From NCBI GenBank assembly GCA_022770345.1, contig JALEII010000060.1:1-33891 (forward strand): DNA of 33,891 nt, read 5' to 3'. The DNA is from Clostridiales bacterium. GTDB taxonomy: Bacteria; Bacillota; Clostridia; Oscillospirales; Oscillospiraceae. The notes below the pieces were generated by a model, which was given only the letters and a program-made list of their open reading frames with translations, was not told where the DNA came from and made no database searches. The stretch's first letter is position 1. The number at the start of each line of letters is the position of its first letter. The translations under genes and the position numbers were made by a program. Positions 8,161 through 15,047 of the stretch are shown piece after piece.

Positions 8161-8266
8161 ACTGTAGGGGCGGCGGCATGCCCCTACAGTGAATGACCAA
8201 CAGCCTATCGTCCCTCATCCGGCCACCCGATCGGGTGGTCACCTTCCTATGCGGGGAAGGCTTTTC
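8161..8266. repeat. Composite intergenic palindromic repeat, copy 1
   Basis: Part A is the inverted repeat ACTGTAGGGG/CCCCTACAGT around a 10-base centre (8161-8190). Part B (8213-8266) begins CCTCATCCGGCC, has a variable stem ACCCGATCGGGT, then CACCTTCC and GGGGAAGGCTTTT forming a second stem. The same A-then-B order recurs at 18766-18857. It is non-coding. The rest of the 8057-8424 gap holds only another small palindrome (GGCACGCC/GGCGTGCC near 8309-8328) and nothing else recognisable. Confidence 0.75.
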
Positions 8267-8424
8267 TCCGAAACCGTCACACCCTATTTCTATTGTCACT
8301 TCCTCCGGCACGCCGTTAGGCGTGCCACATAGTAGCGGTATGGCTGCCACCGGCAGTCATATAGATTTTTATTCGCTGCGCGGGGCACACCCCTCTAAGA
8401 GAGGCAAGCGGTCCCTTTCGCCCA

Positions 8425-8464
8425 TAAAAAATCCCCGGCAGGGGGAAGCCCTGCCGGGGAAAAA
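8425..8464 (-). terminator. Rho-independent terminator of rpsB-tsf
   Basis: TCCCCGGCAGGG and CCCTGCCGGGGA pair perfectly around a 5-base loop. On the minus strand the hairpin is followed by TTTTTTAT. It starts just past the tsf stop at 8476. Confidence 0.9.
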
Positions 8465-8475
8465 TGGGTTTGAAA

Positions 8476-9402
8476 TTACTTTGCACCGGCGATCTGAGCG
8501 GCGACTTCTGCGGCGAAGTCGTCCACCTTCTTCTCGATGCCCTCGCCCTTCACATAGTGAATGGCGTCCACGAACTTCACGCTGCCGCCCAGCTTCTTGG
8601 CGGCATCGGCAATGTAGCCTTCCACGCTGCCCTGGAACAGGTCGCTGCGGACGAAGTCCTGCTGCAGCAGGCAGTTCTCCTTATAGAAAGCGTTGATCTT
8701 GCCGGCAGCAATCTTCTCCTTGATCTGAGCGGGTTTGCTGGCCATCTTGGGATCGTTGTCCATCAGGGCCACCTGCACCTGCAGCTCATGGTCCACGTCC
8801 GCCTGGGGCACCATGGCCTTATCCCAGTACTTGGGGTTCATGGCAGCAATCTGCATGGCCACGTTCTTGCCGATCTCGGTGGCATCGATGCCGCCCTCCA
8901 CAGCCAGGTTCACCAGCACGGCGTGCGTGCCGCCGGCATGAACATAAGCCACGGAGGTGTTGTCGGCAAACCGGGCAAAACGCCGGATCTGCATATTCTC
9001 GCCGATGGACATGACCTTCTCCTGCATGATCTCGGTGACGGTCAGGTTAGAGTCGGGGTACTTGCAGGCCTTCAGAGCGTCCACGTCGGCGGGGTTCTCG
9101 GTAGCCACCACGGTAGCCAGGTTCTTCACCAGGTCCAGGAAGGAATCGGTCTTGGCAGCGAAGTCGGTTTCGGAGTTCACCTCGATGATGACGCCGGTGC
9201 CGTTCACGACGGTGGCATAAGCCACGCCCTCGGCAGCAACACGGTCAGCCTTCTTGGCAGCCTTGGCCAGGCCCTTTTCCCGAAGCCAGTCCACAGCCTT
9301 GTCCATATCGCCGTCGGTGGCCTGCAAAGCCTTCTTGCAGTCCATCATGCCCACGTTGGTCATTTCACGGAGCTTCTTAACATCCAATGCGGTAAAAGCC
9401 AT
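8476..9402 (-). CDS. tsf: Elongation factor Ts
   Basis: The protein has 308 residues and is the guanine-nucleotide exchange factor that regenerates EF-Tu-GTP. The N-terminal UBA-like segment contains LREMTNVGMMDCKKAL, close to the family's LREKTGAGMMDCKKAL. The core includes the NSETDFAAKTDSF contact region and a long dimerisation/coiled-coil insertion. ATG at 9402 has a GGAGG site 8 bp upstream. It follows rpsB, the standard bacterial pairing, but the 70-bp spacer carries a palindromic repeat. Confidence 0.97.
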   Translation of the reverse strand: MAFTALDVKKLREMTNVGMMDCKKALQATDGDMDKAVDWLREKGLAKAAKKADRVAAEGVAYATVVNGTGVIIEVNSETDFAAKTDSFLDLVKNLATVVATENPADVDALKACKYPDSNLTVTEIMQEKVMSIGENMQIRRFARFADNTSVAYVHAGGTHAVLVNLAVEGGIDATEIGKNVAMQIAAMNPKYWDKAMVPQADVDHELQVQVALMDNDPKMASKPAQIKEKIAAGKINAFYKENCLLQQDFVRSDLFQGSVEGYIADAAKKLGGSVKFVDAIHYVKGEGIEKKVDDFAAEVAAQIAGAK

Positions 9403-9424
9403 TGTAAAATCCTCCTATTCATCT

Positions 9425-9452
9425 TGTAGGGGCGCCCGGAGCACCGGGCGCC
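9425..9452. repeat. Palindromic repeat fragment in the rpsB-tsf spacer
   Basis: TTGTAGGGG matches the arm of the intergenic repeat part A and runs into a perfect GGCGCCCGG/CCGGGCGCC hairpin with a 4-base loop. On the minus strand the T-run precedes the hairpin rather than follows it, so it is not a terminator for rpsB. Confidence 0.6.
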
Positions 9453-9472
9453 TGAAAAAACCTATCTTGAAC

Positions 9473-10213
9473 TTATTCGGCAGCGGGAGCCTCGGTGGTC
9501 TCGGCAGCCTCGGCGGCTTCGGGAGCATCTTCGCCCTGACGGCCCTCAATCACGGCGTTGGCCATGGTAGCGGCGATCAGACGGATGGCACGGATGGCGT
9601 CATCGTTGCCGGGGATCACATAGTCGATCTCGTCAGGATCGCAGTTGGTGTCCACAATGGCCACGATGGGGATGTTCAGCTTCCGGGCCTCGGCGATGGC
9701 GTTGCGCTCCTTCCGGGGGTCAACGATGAACAGAGCGGCGGGCAGCTTCTTCATTTCCTTCACGCCGCCCAGGTACTTCTCCAGCTTCTCAATCTCGGCC
9801 TGATGCTTGATGACTTCCTTCTTGGGCAGCATGGCGAAGGTGCCGTCTGCCTCCATCTTCCGCAGCTGAGCCAGCCGGTCGATCCGGGTCCGCATGGTGC
9901 GGAAGTTGGTCAGCATACCGCCCAGCCAGCGGGTGTTCACATAGTAACCGCCGCAGCGCTCGGCCTCTTCCTTGATGGCGTCCTGGGCCTGCTTCTTGGT
10001 GCCGACAAACAGCACGTTGCCGCCGTTGGCGGACAGGTCACGAACGAAGGAGTAAGCTTCCTCCAGCTTCTTCACGGTCTTCTGCAGGTCGATGATGTAG
10101 ATACCGTTGCGCTCCGTGTAGATATAGGGAGCCATTTTGGGGTTCCAGCGGCGAGTCTGATGACCGAAGTGCACGCCGGCCTCCAGCAGTTGTTTCATAG
10201 ATACGACAGCCAT
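9473..10213 (-). CDS. rpsB: 30S ribosomal protein S2 (uS2)
   Basis: The protein has 246 residues and binds the 30S head-body junction. It begins [19 protein letters not shown] and contains [26 protein letters not shown] and the [21 protein letters not shown] region, all standard S2 blocks; an acidic/Ala-rich tail follows. The track ORF is extended, but ATG at 10213 has an AAAGGAG site and starts at the family's normal point. It is the first gene of rpsB-tsf, with a strong promoter and a leader of about 125 nt. Confidence 0.97.
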   Translation of the reverse strand: MAVVSMKQLLEAGVHFGHQTRRWNPKMAPYIYTERNGIYIIDLQKTVKKLEEAYSFVRDLSANGGNVLFVGTKKQAQDAIKEEAERCGGYYVNTRWLGGMLTNFRTMRTRIDRLAQLRKMEADGTFAMLPKKEVIKHQAEIEKLEKYLGGVKEMKKLPAALFIVDPRKERNAIAEARKLNIPIVAIVDTNCDPDEIDYVIPGNDDAIRAIRLIAATMANAVIEGRQGEDAPEAAEAAETTEAPAAE

Positions 10214-10338
10214 TTTGATTTTCTCCTTTTGTTGTTCCTCCACCCCGATCCACTCAGGTGTCCCGCCGAAAAGTACGGTACGTGGGAGCCCGATCACCGG
10301 GTGTGTGGCATGAAAAATGTCATGGTGCAAGCCCATGC
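10214..10338 (-). promoter_or_regulatory. 5' leader of rpsB, possible structured autoregulatory region
   Basis: The predicted transcript has about 125 nt before ATG, long for this genome. It contains small inverted repeats such as CCCGgtgatCGGG and CATGacatttttCATG. S2 autoregulates rpsB-tsf in other bacteria through its mRNA leader. No known consensus was recognised here. Confidence 0.3.
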
Positions 10339-10344
10339 CGATAC

Positions 10345-10373
10345 ATTATAGCCGGTCCCGCTCCATTTTGCAA
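10345..10373 (-). promoter_or_regulatory. Sigma-A-type promoter of rpsB-tsf
   Basis: On the minus strand TTGCAA (10368-10373) and TATAAT (10345-10350) are separated by 17 bp and followed by a purine at the expected start. Confidence 0.75.
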
Positions 10374-10502
10374 GTATTTTTTCCAATATTTTTTCGGAAT
10401 ATTCGGGGAATTCCGTGGCAGGTGGGGAAAGTTGGCCCGGAAGGCTTTTCTCTGCCCCGGCAGGTTCCTGCGTTGATTTTTACCGCTCAGGTAACGTCGG
10501 CT

Positions 10503-10528
10503 GGCGGGCGGGGCCCGCCGCCCCTACA
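10503..10528. repeat. Palindromic repeat fragment, inverted orientation
   Basis: A GC-rich inverted repeat (GGCGGG/CCCGCC) is followed by CCCCTACA, the right arm of repeat part A. With the terminator at 10551 it is the only recognisable feature of the 10374-10662 gap. Confidence 0.5.
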
Positions 10529-10550
10529 ATACCTCGCCAGAGGCTTCAGC

Positions 10551-10582
10551 AAAAAATCTCCCCGCCGGATTTCCGGCGGGGA
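10551..10582 (-). terminator. Rho-independent terminator after the YlmC/YmxH gene
   Basis: CCCCGCCGG and CCGGCGGGG pair around a 4-base loop. On the minus strand TTTTTT follows after a few bases. It is the first terminator downstream of the stop at 10663. Confidence 0.85.
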
Positions 10583-10662
10583 CGCGCTCCTTCCTTCCAT
10601 CATTTTTCTATTTCATCATGTTCTTATCCCGTTATTTATCCCATCTCCCGGAGCCTCCCGGC

Positions 10663-10953
10663 TCACGGGCGCTCGCAGCTTTTCGGCTTGCCCATTCTGG
10701 GAATGCGGCATTTCTCAGGGTCGGCGTCCACCAGGATAATATCCGGGCCGATACGGCATATTTTGCACCAGGGGATGAGATAATCCTCCTGCCTGCCCCC
10801 CAGTCCCAGGAACCGGCAGGGTCCCGGCACCAATATGGCCGTGATATTCCCCTCCGGCACCTCCACCAGCGCATCGGACACGAATCCCAGCCGCTGGCCG
10901 GAGTTCACCAGAATCACCTCTTTGCAGTGCAGCTCGGAAAAGCGAATGGACAT
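10663..10953 (-). CDS. YlmC/YmxH-family sporulation protein (PRC-barrel)
   Basis: The protein has 96 residues, slightly longer than Bacillus YlmC and YmxH. It starts MSIRFSELHCKEVILVNSGQRLG, followed by FVSDALVEVPEGNITAILVPG, the conserved PRC-barrel core of this family, and has the CRFLGLGGRQEDYLIPW segment that family members share. The family is common in endospore formers near sigE/sigG; its molecular role is not settled. ATG at 10953 has a GGGGAGGT site. It lies 55 bp after sigG and is probably cotranscribed with it. Confidence 0.9.
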   Translation of the reverse strand: MSIRFSELHCKEVILVNSGQRLGFVSDALVEVPEGNITAILVPGPCRFLGLGGRQEDYLIPWCKICRIGPDIILVDADPEKCRIPRMGKPKSCERP

Positions 10954-11008
10954 GGGTCCACCTCCCCTTCATTCTTGCTTCACCCTATGCTTTCCGGTGC
11001 AGGAATAT

Positions 11009-11788
11009 TCACGACACCACCACATTTTTCCGCATGGCCCCGATGGCCCCCTTTTCCAGCCGGGACACCTGGGCCTGGGAAATGCCCACCAGCCCCGCCA
11101 CCTCCATCTGGGTCTTGCCGTCATAGAAGCGCAGGCGCAGAATCTGTTTTTCCCGGTCTCCGAGGCTTTTGAACGCCTCCTTCAAGGCAATATGCTCCAT
11201 CCAGGCCTCGTCGGTGTTCCGCTCGTCCCGGACCTGTTCCATGACCGTCAGGGGGTCCCCACCGTCGGAGTACACCGGGTCATAAAGGCTCACCGGAGTG
11301 CAGACCGCATCCAGTGCCCGGCTGACCTCCTGCTCCGAAATTCCCGCTTCCCGGGCCAGTTCTTCCAGCGTTGGCTCCCGGTCCAGGCTGGCCACCAGCC
11401 GCTCCTTGCACTGCATCACCTTATAGGCCGTGTCCCGGAGAGATCGGGACACCCGGATCACACTGTTGTCCCGCAGATACCGTCGGATCTCCCCGGCGAT
11501 CATGGGCACGCCGTAGGTGGAAAACTTCACCTCTTTGGTGGGGTCAAAGTTGGCGATGGCCTTCATCAGGCCGATGCACCCCACCTGAAACAGGTCGTCG
11601 GGGCTTTCCCCCCGCTTGTCGAACCGCTGGATAACGGACAGCACCAGCCGCAGATTCCCTTCGATCAGGGCCTCCCGGGCCGTTTTGTCCCCGGCCCTGG
11701 TACGAAGCAGCAATTCCTTCATTTCCTTCTGGCTCAGGACCTTCAGCTGGGCGGTGTTCACCCCGCAGATCTCTACCTTTCCCTGCAC
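11009..11788 (-). CDS. sigG: RNA polymerase sporulation-specific sigma factor G
   Basis: The protein has 259 residues and directs late forespore transcription. It opens QGKVEICGVNT, matching the N-terminal KVEICGVDT signature of Bacillus SigG. Region 2 contains NLRLVLSVIQRF, DDLFQVGCIGLMKAI and KFSTYGVPMIAGEIRRYLRD. Region 4 ends with GKTQMEVAGLVGISQAQVSRLEKGAI, the -35-binding helix-turn-helix. The start is chosen as GTG at 11788, because the GGGAGG site is about 8 bp from it but only 2 bp from ATG at 11794; upstream ATGs lack sites. SigG normally autoregulates and needs sigma F; no clear sigma-F/G promoter was found. It is the last gene before the strand switch. Confidence 0.95.
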   Translation of the reverse strand: MQGKVEICGVNTAQLKVLSQKEMKELLLRTRAGDKTAREALIEGNLRLVLSVIQRFDKRGESPDDLFQVGCIGLMKAIANFDPTKEVKFSTYGVPMIAGEIRRYLRDNSVIRVSRSLRDTAYKVMQCKERLVASLDREPTLEELAREAGISEQEVSRALDAVCTPVSLYDPVYSDGGDPLTVMEQVRDERNTDEAWMEHIALKEAFKSLGDREKQILRLRFYDGKTQMEVAGLVGISQAQVSRLEKGAIGAMRKNVVVS

Positions 11789-12046
11789 CTGCATTTCCTC
11801 CCTTGCGCTTTGCAGACAGTATTTCCCACCGGCGGGCATCTTATCCCTTTGTGCCATTTTCACAAAGTTTTCCCCGGCGATTTTCTTCCCGGCTGGCCGG
11901 AATTCTTTTCCGTTCGGAAAAAGCCAACTTTTTTCCGGGAATCTCCCGAATAATCCCGGCTGTTGCCTGGAACGACATAACGGAAAATACATCCCAGGAT
12001 GGTTGGATTTTCTCCCCTTTTCCCCCTGGCTCTATGGGGCAGGGGC

Positions 12047-12106
12047 TGTGGAAAAAGTCCTGTGAATAACAATGGTTTTTCCACATTCTCCACAGAGTTT
12101 TCCACA
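12047..12106. promoter_or_regulatory. Cluster of DnaA-box-like 9-mers
   Basis: Four exact matches to TTWTNCACA and one near match lie in 60 bp. The minus strand has TTTTCCACA (12047-12055) and TTATTCACA (12061-12069). The plus strand has TTTTCCACA (12077-12085), the near match TTCTCCACA (12086-12094) and TTTTCCACA (12098-12106). The interval between sigG and rpsT has no convincing gene. The cluster could titrate DnaA, regulate a neighbour, or be part of an origin. The remaining gap holds an AT-rich stretch (about 12265-12310) that overlaps the rpsT promoter. Confidence 0.55.
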
Positions 12107-12291
12107 AGGCAGTGGACTTGGGGGAAAAGTTAGTGGTCCCGGATCTAAGTTTCCATAACATCTTGTTCCTGGATTCGACATTTTTCGCACTTTTTCGCCC
12201 CATATAATTTTGCCATCAGCCCCGAAGGACCGGTAAAAAAAGGGCTTGACAGGCTTCTCCTCCGAAAGTTCAAAAAATTTCAAAAAAGGGA

Positions 12292-12320
12292 TTGCTTTTC
12301 TTCAAAATCTGCGCTATAAT
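12292..12320 (+). promoter_or_regulatory. Sigma-A-type promoter of rpsT
   Basis: TTGCTT (12292-12297) and TATAAT (12315-12320) are separated by 17 bp, in an A/T-rich region (CAAAAAATTTCAAAAAA) that may act as an UP-like element. Leader length is about 35 nt. Confidence 0.65.
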
Positions 12321-12361
12321 GGGGAACTGCTAAAGCATAGACCAAACGAGGAGGTGGGATC

Positions 12362-12625
12362 ATGCCCAACATCAAGTCCGCTAAGAAGCGTGTCGAACTG
12401 TCTAAGGTCGCTTATGAGAAGAATAAGGCCGAGAAGTCCGCTCTGAAGACGACTCTGAAGAAGTTTGAGGCTGCCGTGGACGGCGGTGACCGTGCCGTTG
12501 CCGAAGGCGCTTACAAGCTGGCCGTCAAGGCCGTGGATCAGGCTGCCGTCAAGGGACTTCTGCACAAGAACAATGCCGCCCGGAAGAAGAGCAGCATGAC
12601 TCTGAAGCTGAACAAGCTGGCCTGA
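12362..12625 (+). CDS. rpsT: 30S ribosomal protein S20 (bS20)
   Basis: The protein has 87 residues, Lys/Ala-rich. It begins MPNIKSAKKRVELSKVAYEKN, the S20 signature, and has the later AAVKGLLHKNNAARKKSSMT segment that contacts 16S rRNA. ATG has a GGAGGTGGG site. It has its own promoter and is followed directly by a terminator, so it is monocistronic. It is the first gene of the plus-strand block. Confidence 0.97.
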   Translation: MPNIKSAKKRVELSKVAYEKNKAEKSALKTTLKKFEAAVDGGDRAVAEGAYKLAVKAVDQAAVKGLLHKNNAARKKSSMTLKLNKLA

Positions 12626-12640
12626 ACGCTCTGAAAATAT

Positions 12641-12673
12641 CTCCTTCCGACCAAAACTCGGAGGGAGTTTTTT
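12641..12673 (+). terminator. Rho-independent terminator of rpsT
   Basis: CTCCTTCCGA and TCGGAGGGAG pair around a 7-base loop, followed by TTTTTT. It lies 15 bp after the rpsT stop. Confidence 0.88.
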
Positions 12674-12709
12674 CATTATATGGACCGAATTTCGGAAGGA
12701 GGCGTTTTT

Positions 12710-14740
12710 ATGGCAAAGCCGTCGGACCCTGTAACAATTCTCCGGGGCGTGGGCCCCACCAAGGCCAAGCAGTTGGAACAGCTGGGCATCCGGACTTTGG
12801 GCGACCTGCTGTGCCACTTCCCCAGAGGCTACGACGACCGGACCAGACTGGTCAACATCGCCGACCTGGAGGCGGGGCAAAGCGCCTGTTTCAAAGCCAT
12901 GGTCATGAACAGTCCCAGGACCGCCCACATCCGCAAGGGCCTGGACATTACAAAAGTCACCGTGGCCGATGCTTCCGCCCGGCTGAGCCTGACCTTCTTC
13001 AATCAGAAATTCACCGCCGATCAGCTGACCGTAGGGAAAGAATACGTCTTTTTCGGCAGCGTTTCCGGGGATTATTTCGGCTACGGCATGACCTCCCCGG
13101 TGTTCGAGTCCCCGGAGTGTCCCCCGGTACTGACCCGGCGCATTCTGCCCCTGTACCCCCTGACGGCGGGACTGTCCAACGCCGCACTTTTCAAGGCCGT
13201 GACCCAGGCTCTGGCCATCTGCAACCCGCCGGAGGAGGTCCTGCCCCCGGAGGTTTTGCAGGAATATCACATTCTTCCCGCCGACCGGGCTTACACTGCC
13301 ATCCACACGCCCAAAACCATGGAGGAAGCGGCCATGGCCAAGCGGCGGATGATCTTCGAGGAATTTTTCGTATTCTCCGCCGGGCTGGCCCAGCTGCGCC
13401 GGACCCGACAGACCCGCCGGACGGCTCCCTACACCGATACGGACCTGACGCCCTTTCTCGCCGCTCTGCCCTTCCCCCTCACCGGTGCCCAGAAGCGGGC
13501 CATCGAGGACATCCGTCGGGATATGACCCTGGGCATCCCCATGAACCGCCTGGTCCAGGGAGACGTGGGCAGCGGCAAGACCATGGTGGCCGCAGCGGCG
13601 GCATTCCTGGCCATTCGCAACGGCCGCCAGTGTGCGCTGATGGCCCCAACGGAGATTCTGGCAGAGCAGCACTTTGCCTCCCTGGGGAAGCTGTTTGCAC
13701 CGCTGAATATCCGGGTAGAGCTGCTGACCGGATCCCTGACCCCCAAGGAAAAAGCCCTCCGCCGGGAGCGCATCGCCCAGGGGGAAGCGAACCTGGTCAT
13801 CGGCACCCACGCCCTGCTGACGGATTCCACCCGGTTCGCCAATCTGGGGCTGGTGATCACCGACGAGCAGCACCGCTTCGGCGTTGGCCAGCGGTCGGCC
13901 CTGGGCAGCAAGGGAGAAAACGTACACCTGCTGGTCATGTCCGCCACCCCCATCCCCCGGACTCTGGCGCTGCTGATGTACGGCGATCTGGATGTGTCCC
14001 TGGTAGATGAACTGCCCCCGGGCCGGGAAAGCGTGGATACCTTCCTGGTCAGCGAGGCCCTGCGGCCCAGGATCAACGCCTTCATCCGCAAGCAGGTCAC
14101 GGAGGGCCATCAGTGCTATGTGGTCTGCCCTGCCGTGGAGGAAAATGAGGAATTGGGCGTAAAAGCCGCCGAGGTATGGGCGGAAACCCTGCAGAATACC
14201 GTATTCCCGGACCTGTGCATTGCCCTGCTCCACGGACAGATGAAAGGGAAAGAGAAAGAGACCGTCATGGCAGAATTTGCTGCCGGGAAGGCGGACGTGC
14301 TGGTGGCCACCACGGTTATCGAAGTAGGCGTGGACGTGCCGAATGCTACGCTGATGGTCATTGAGGATGCGGACCGGTTCGGCCTTTCCCAGCTCCATCA
14401 GCTGCGGGGCCGGGTTGGCCGGGGCAAGGCGAAAAGCTACTGCATCCTGACCACCCGGAACCGAAATCCGGAGACCCTGGCCCGGTTGAAAGCCCTGTGC
14501 GCTACCAACGACGGCTTCCAGATCGCCCAGGAGGACCTGAAAATGCGGGGACCGGGGGATTTCTTCGGCTCCCGGCAGTCTGGGCTGCCCGTGTTCCGCT
14601 GTGCCGACCCCATGTGCGATCTGGAGACCTTGCAGCAGGCCCAGCAGGCCGCCCAGCCCTACCGGAACCAGGCTCCCTCCCCTGCCCTGCAAATGCGGAT
14701 AGAAGCCCTGTTCGCCCGGTCCGATACGGCACCGAACTGA
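12710..14740 (+). CDS. recG: ATP-dependent DNA helicase RecG
   Basis: The protein has 676 residues and remodels stalled replication forks and Holliday junctions. The N-terminal wedge/OB-fold region includes LRGVGPTKAKQLEQLGI and DLLCHFPRGYDDRT. The helicase core has Walker A GDVGSGKT (284-291), DEQH box ITDEQHRFG (Asp at 385), SATPIPRT (411-418), the VGVDVPNATLMVIEDADRFG segment and QLRGRVGRG. The C-terminus has the DFFGSRQSGLP element. ATG at 12710 has a GGAAGGAGG site 8 bp away, better than the upstream in-frame ATG at 12680. It lies next to rpsT; in Bacillus recG is near yloU-fakA, which also occur just downstream here. Confidence 0.97.
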   Translation: MAKPSDPVTILRGVGPTKAKQLEQLGIRTLGDLLCHFPRGYDDRTRLVNIADLEAGQSACFKAMVMNSPRTAHIRKGLDITKVTVADASARLSLTFFNQKFTADQLTVGKEYVFFGSVSGDYFGYGMTSPVFESPECPPVLTRRILPLYPLTAGLSNAALFKAVTQALAICNPPEEVLPPEVLQEYHILPADRAYTAIHTPKTMEEAAMAKRRMIFEEFFVFSAGLAQLRRTRQTRRTAPYTDTDLTPFLAALPFPLTGAQKRAIEDIRRDMTLGIPMNRLVQGDVGSGKTMVAAAAAFLAIRNGRQCALMAPTEILAEQHFASLGKLFAPLNIRVELLTGSLTPKEKALRRERIAQGEANLVIGTHALLTDSTRFANLGLVITDEQHRFGVGQRSALGSKGENVHLLVMSATPIPRTLALLMYGDLDVSLVDELPPGRESVDTFLVSEALRPRINAFIRKQVTEGHQCYVVCPAVEENEELGVKAAEVWAETLQNTVFPDLCIALLHGQMKGKEKETVMAEFAAGKADVLVATTVIEVGVDVPNATLMVIEDADRFGLSQLHQLRGRVGRGKAKSYCILTTRNRNPETLARLKALCATNDGFQIAQEDLKMRGPGDFFGSRQSGLPVFRCADPMCDLETLQQAQQAAQPYRNQAPSPALQMRIEALFARSDTAPN

Positions 14741-14946
14741 CGGGATCGCACAAATGACGGAGCAGAGAAAAAGGCTCACCCACGCAAGGGAGGTAAGCGC
14801 CTCACCGATCGGTTTTGCTGCCTCTATATCGCCTCGCCAAGGGCGGTTCCACGGCAAAAATTGCCTGCAACCCCCGTCAAAATGTCCGTTTCCGGGTCCG
14901 GGAACGGACATTTTTTCATGTCGGGCGGAAATTTTTCAAAAATCTC
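14741..14946. other. Intergenic spacer recG-gpmI
   Basis: About 300 bp separate recG and gpmI. Apart from the terminator (14879-14916) and the gpmI promoter, no gene, tRNA or known RNA motif was recognised. The first 130 bp contain short imperfect inverted repeats only. Confidence 0.5.
14879..14916 (+). terminator. Rho-independent terminator of recG
   Basis: AAATGTCCGTT-CCGG and CCGG-AACGGACATTT form a long stem followed by a T-run. The left arm carries an A-run, so it may work on both strands. Confidence 0.85.
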
Positions 14947-14975
14947 TTGTAAGTTCCGGAAAAATGCTGTAAAAT
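14947..14975 (+). promoter_or_regulatory. Sigma-A-type promoter of gpmI
   Basis: TTGTAA (14947-14952) and TAAAAT (14970-14975) are 17 bp apart; the leader to ATG at 15048 is about 65 nt. Confidence 0.65.
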
Positions 14976-15047
14976 AGCAGAACCTATGGATTACAACCAT
15001 TGATACAAAGAAGGCCGTCTTGACACGGCTGTTTGGAGGAATCAAAT

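Noticed and set aside
8161-8424. CRISPR-like repeats in the tsf/phosphodiesterase gap
   Set aside because: The palindromes are different from each other and not regularly spaced; the similar copies lie far apart, so this is a dispersed intergenic repeat.
12246-12251. TTGACA as -35 of the rpsT promoter
   Set aside because: No -10 element at 16-18 bp; the TATAAT at 12315 pairs better with TTGCTT at 12292.
14741-14878. Possible tRNA or small RNA before the recG terminator
   Set aside because: GGTTCCACGG recalls a T-arm but no acceptor stem, anticodon arm or CCA end can be drawn.
12314-14911. 865-codon open frame on the minus strand opposite rpsT and recG
   Set aside because: It is antisense to the clear recG and rpsT genes, is rich in Gly/Gln/His with no family motif, and results from high GC codon use.
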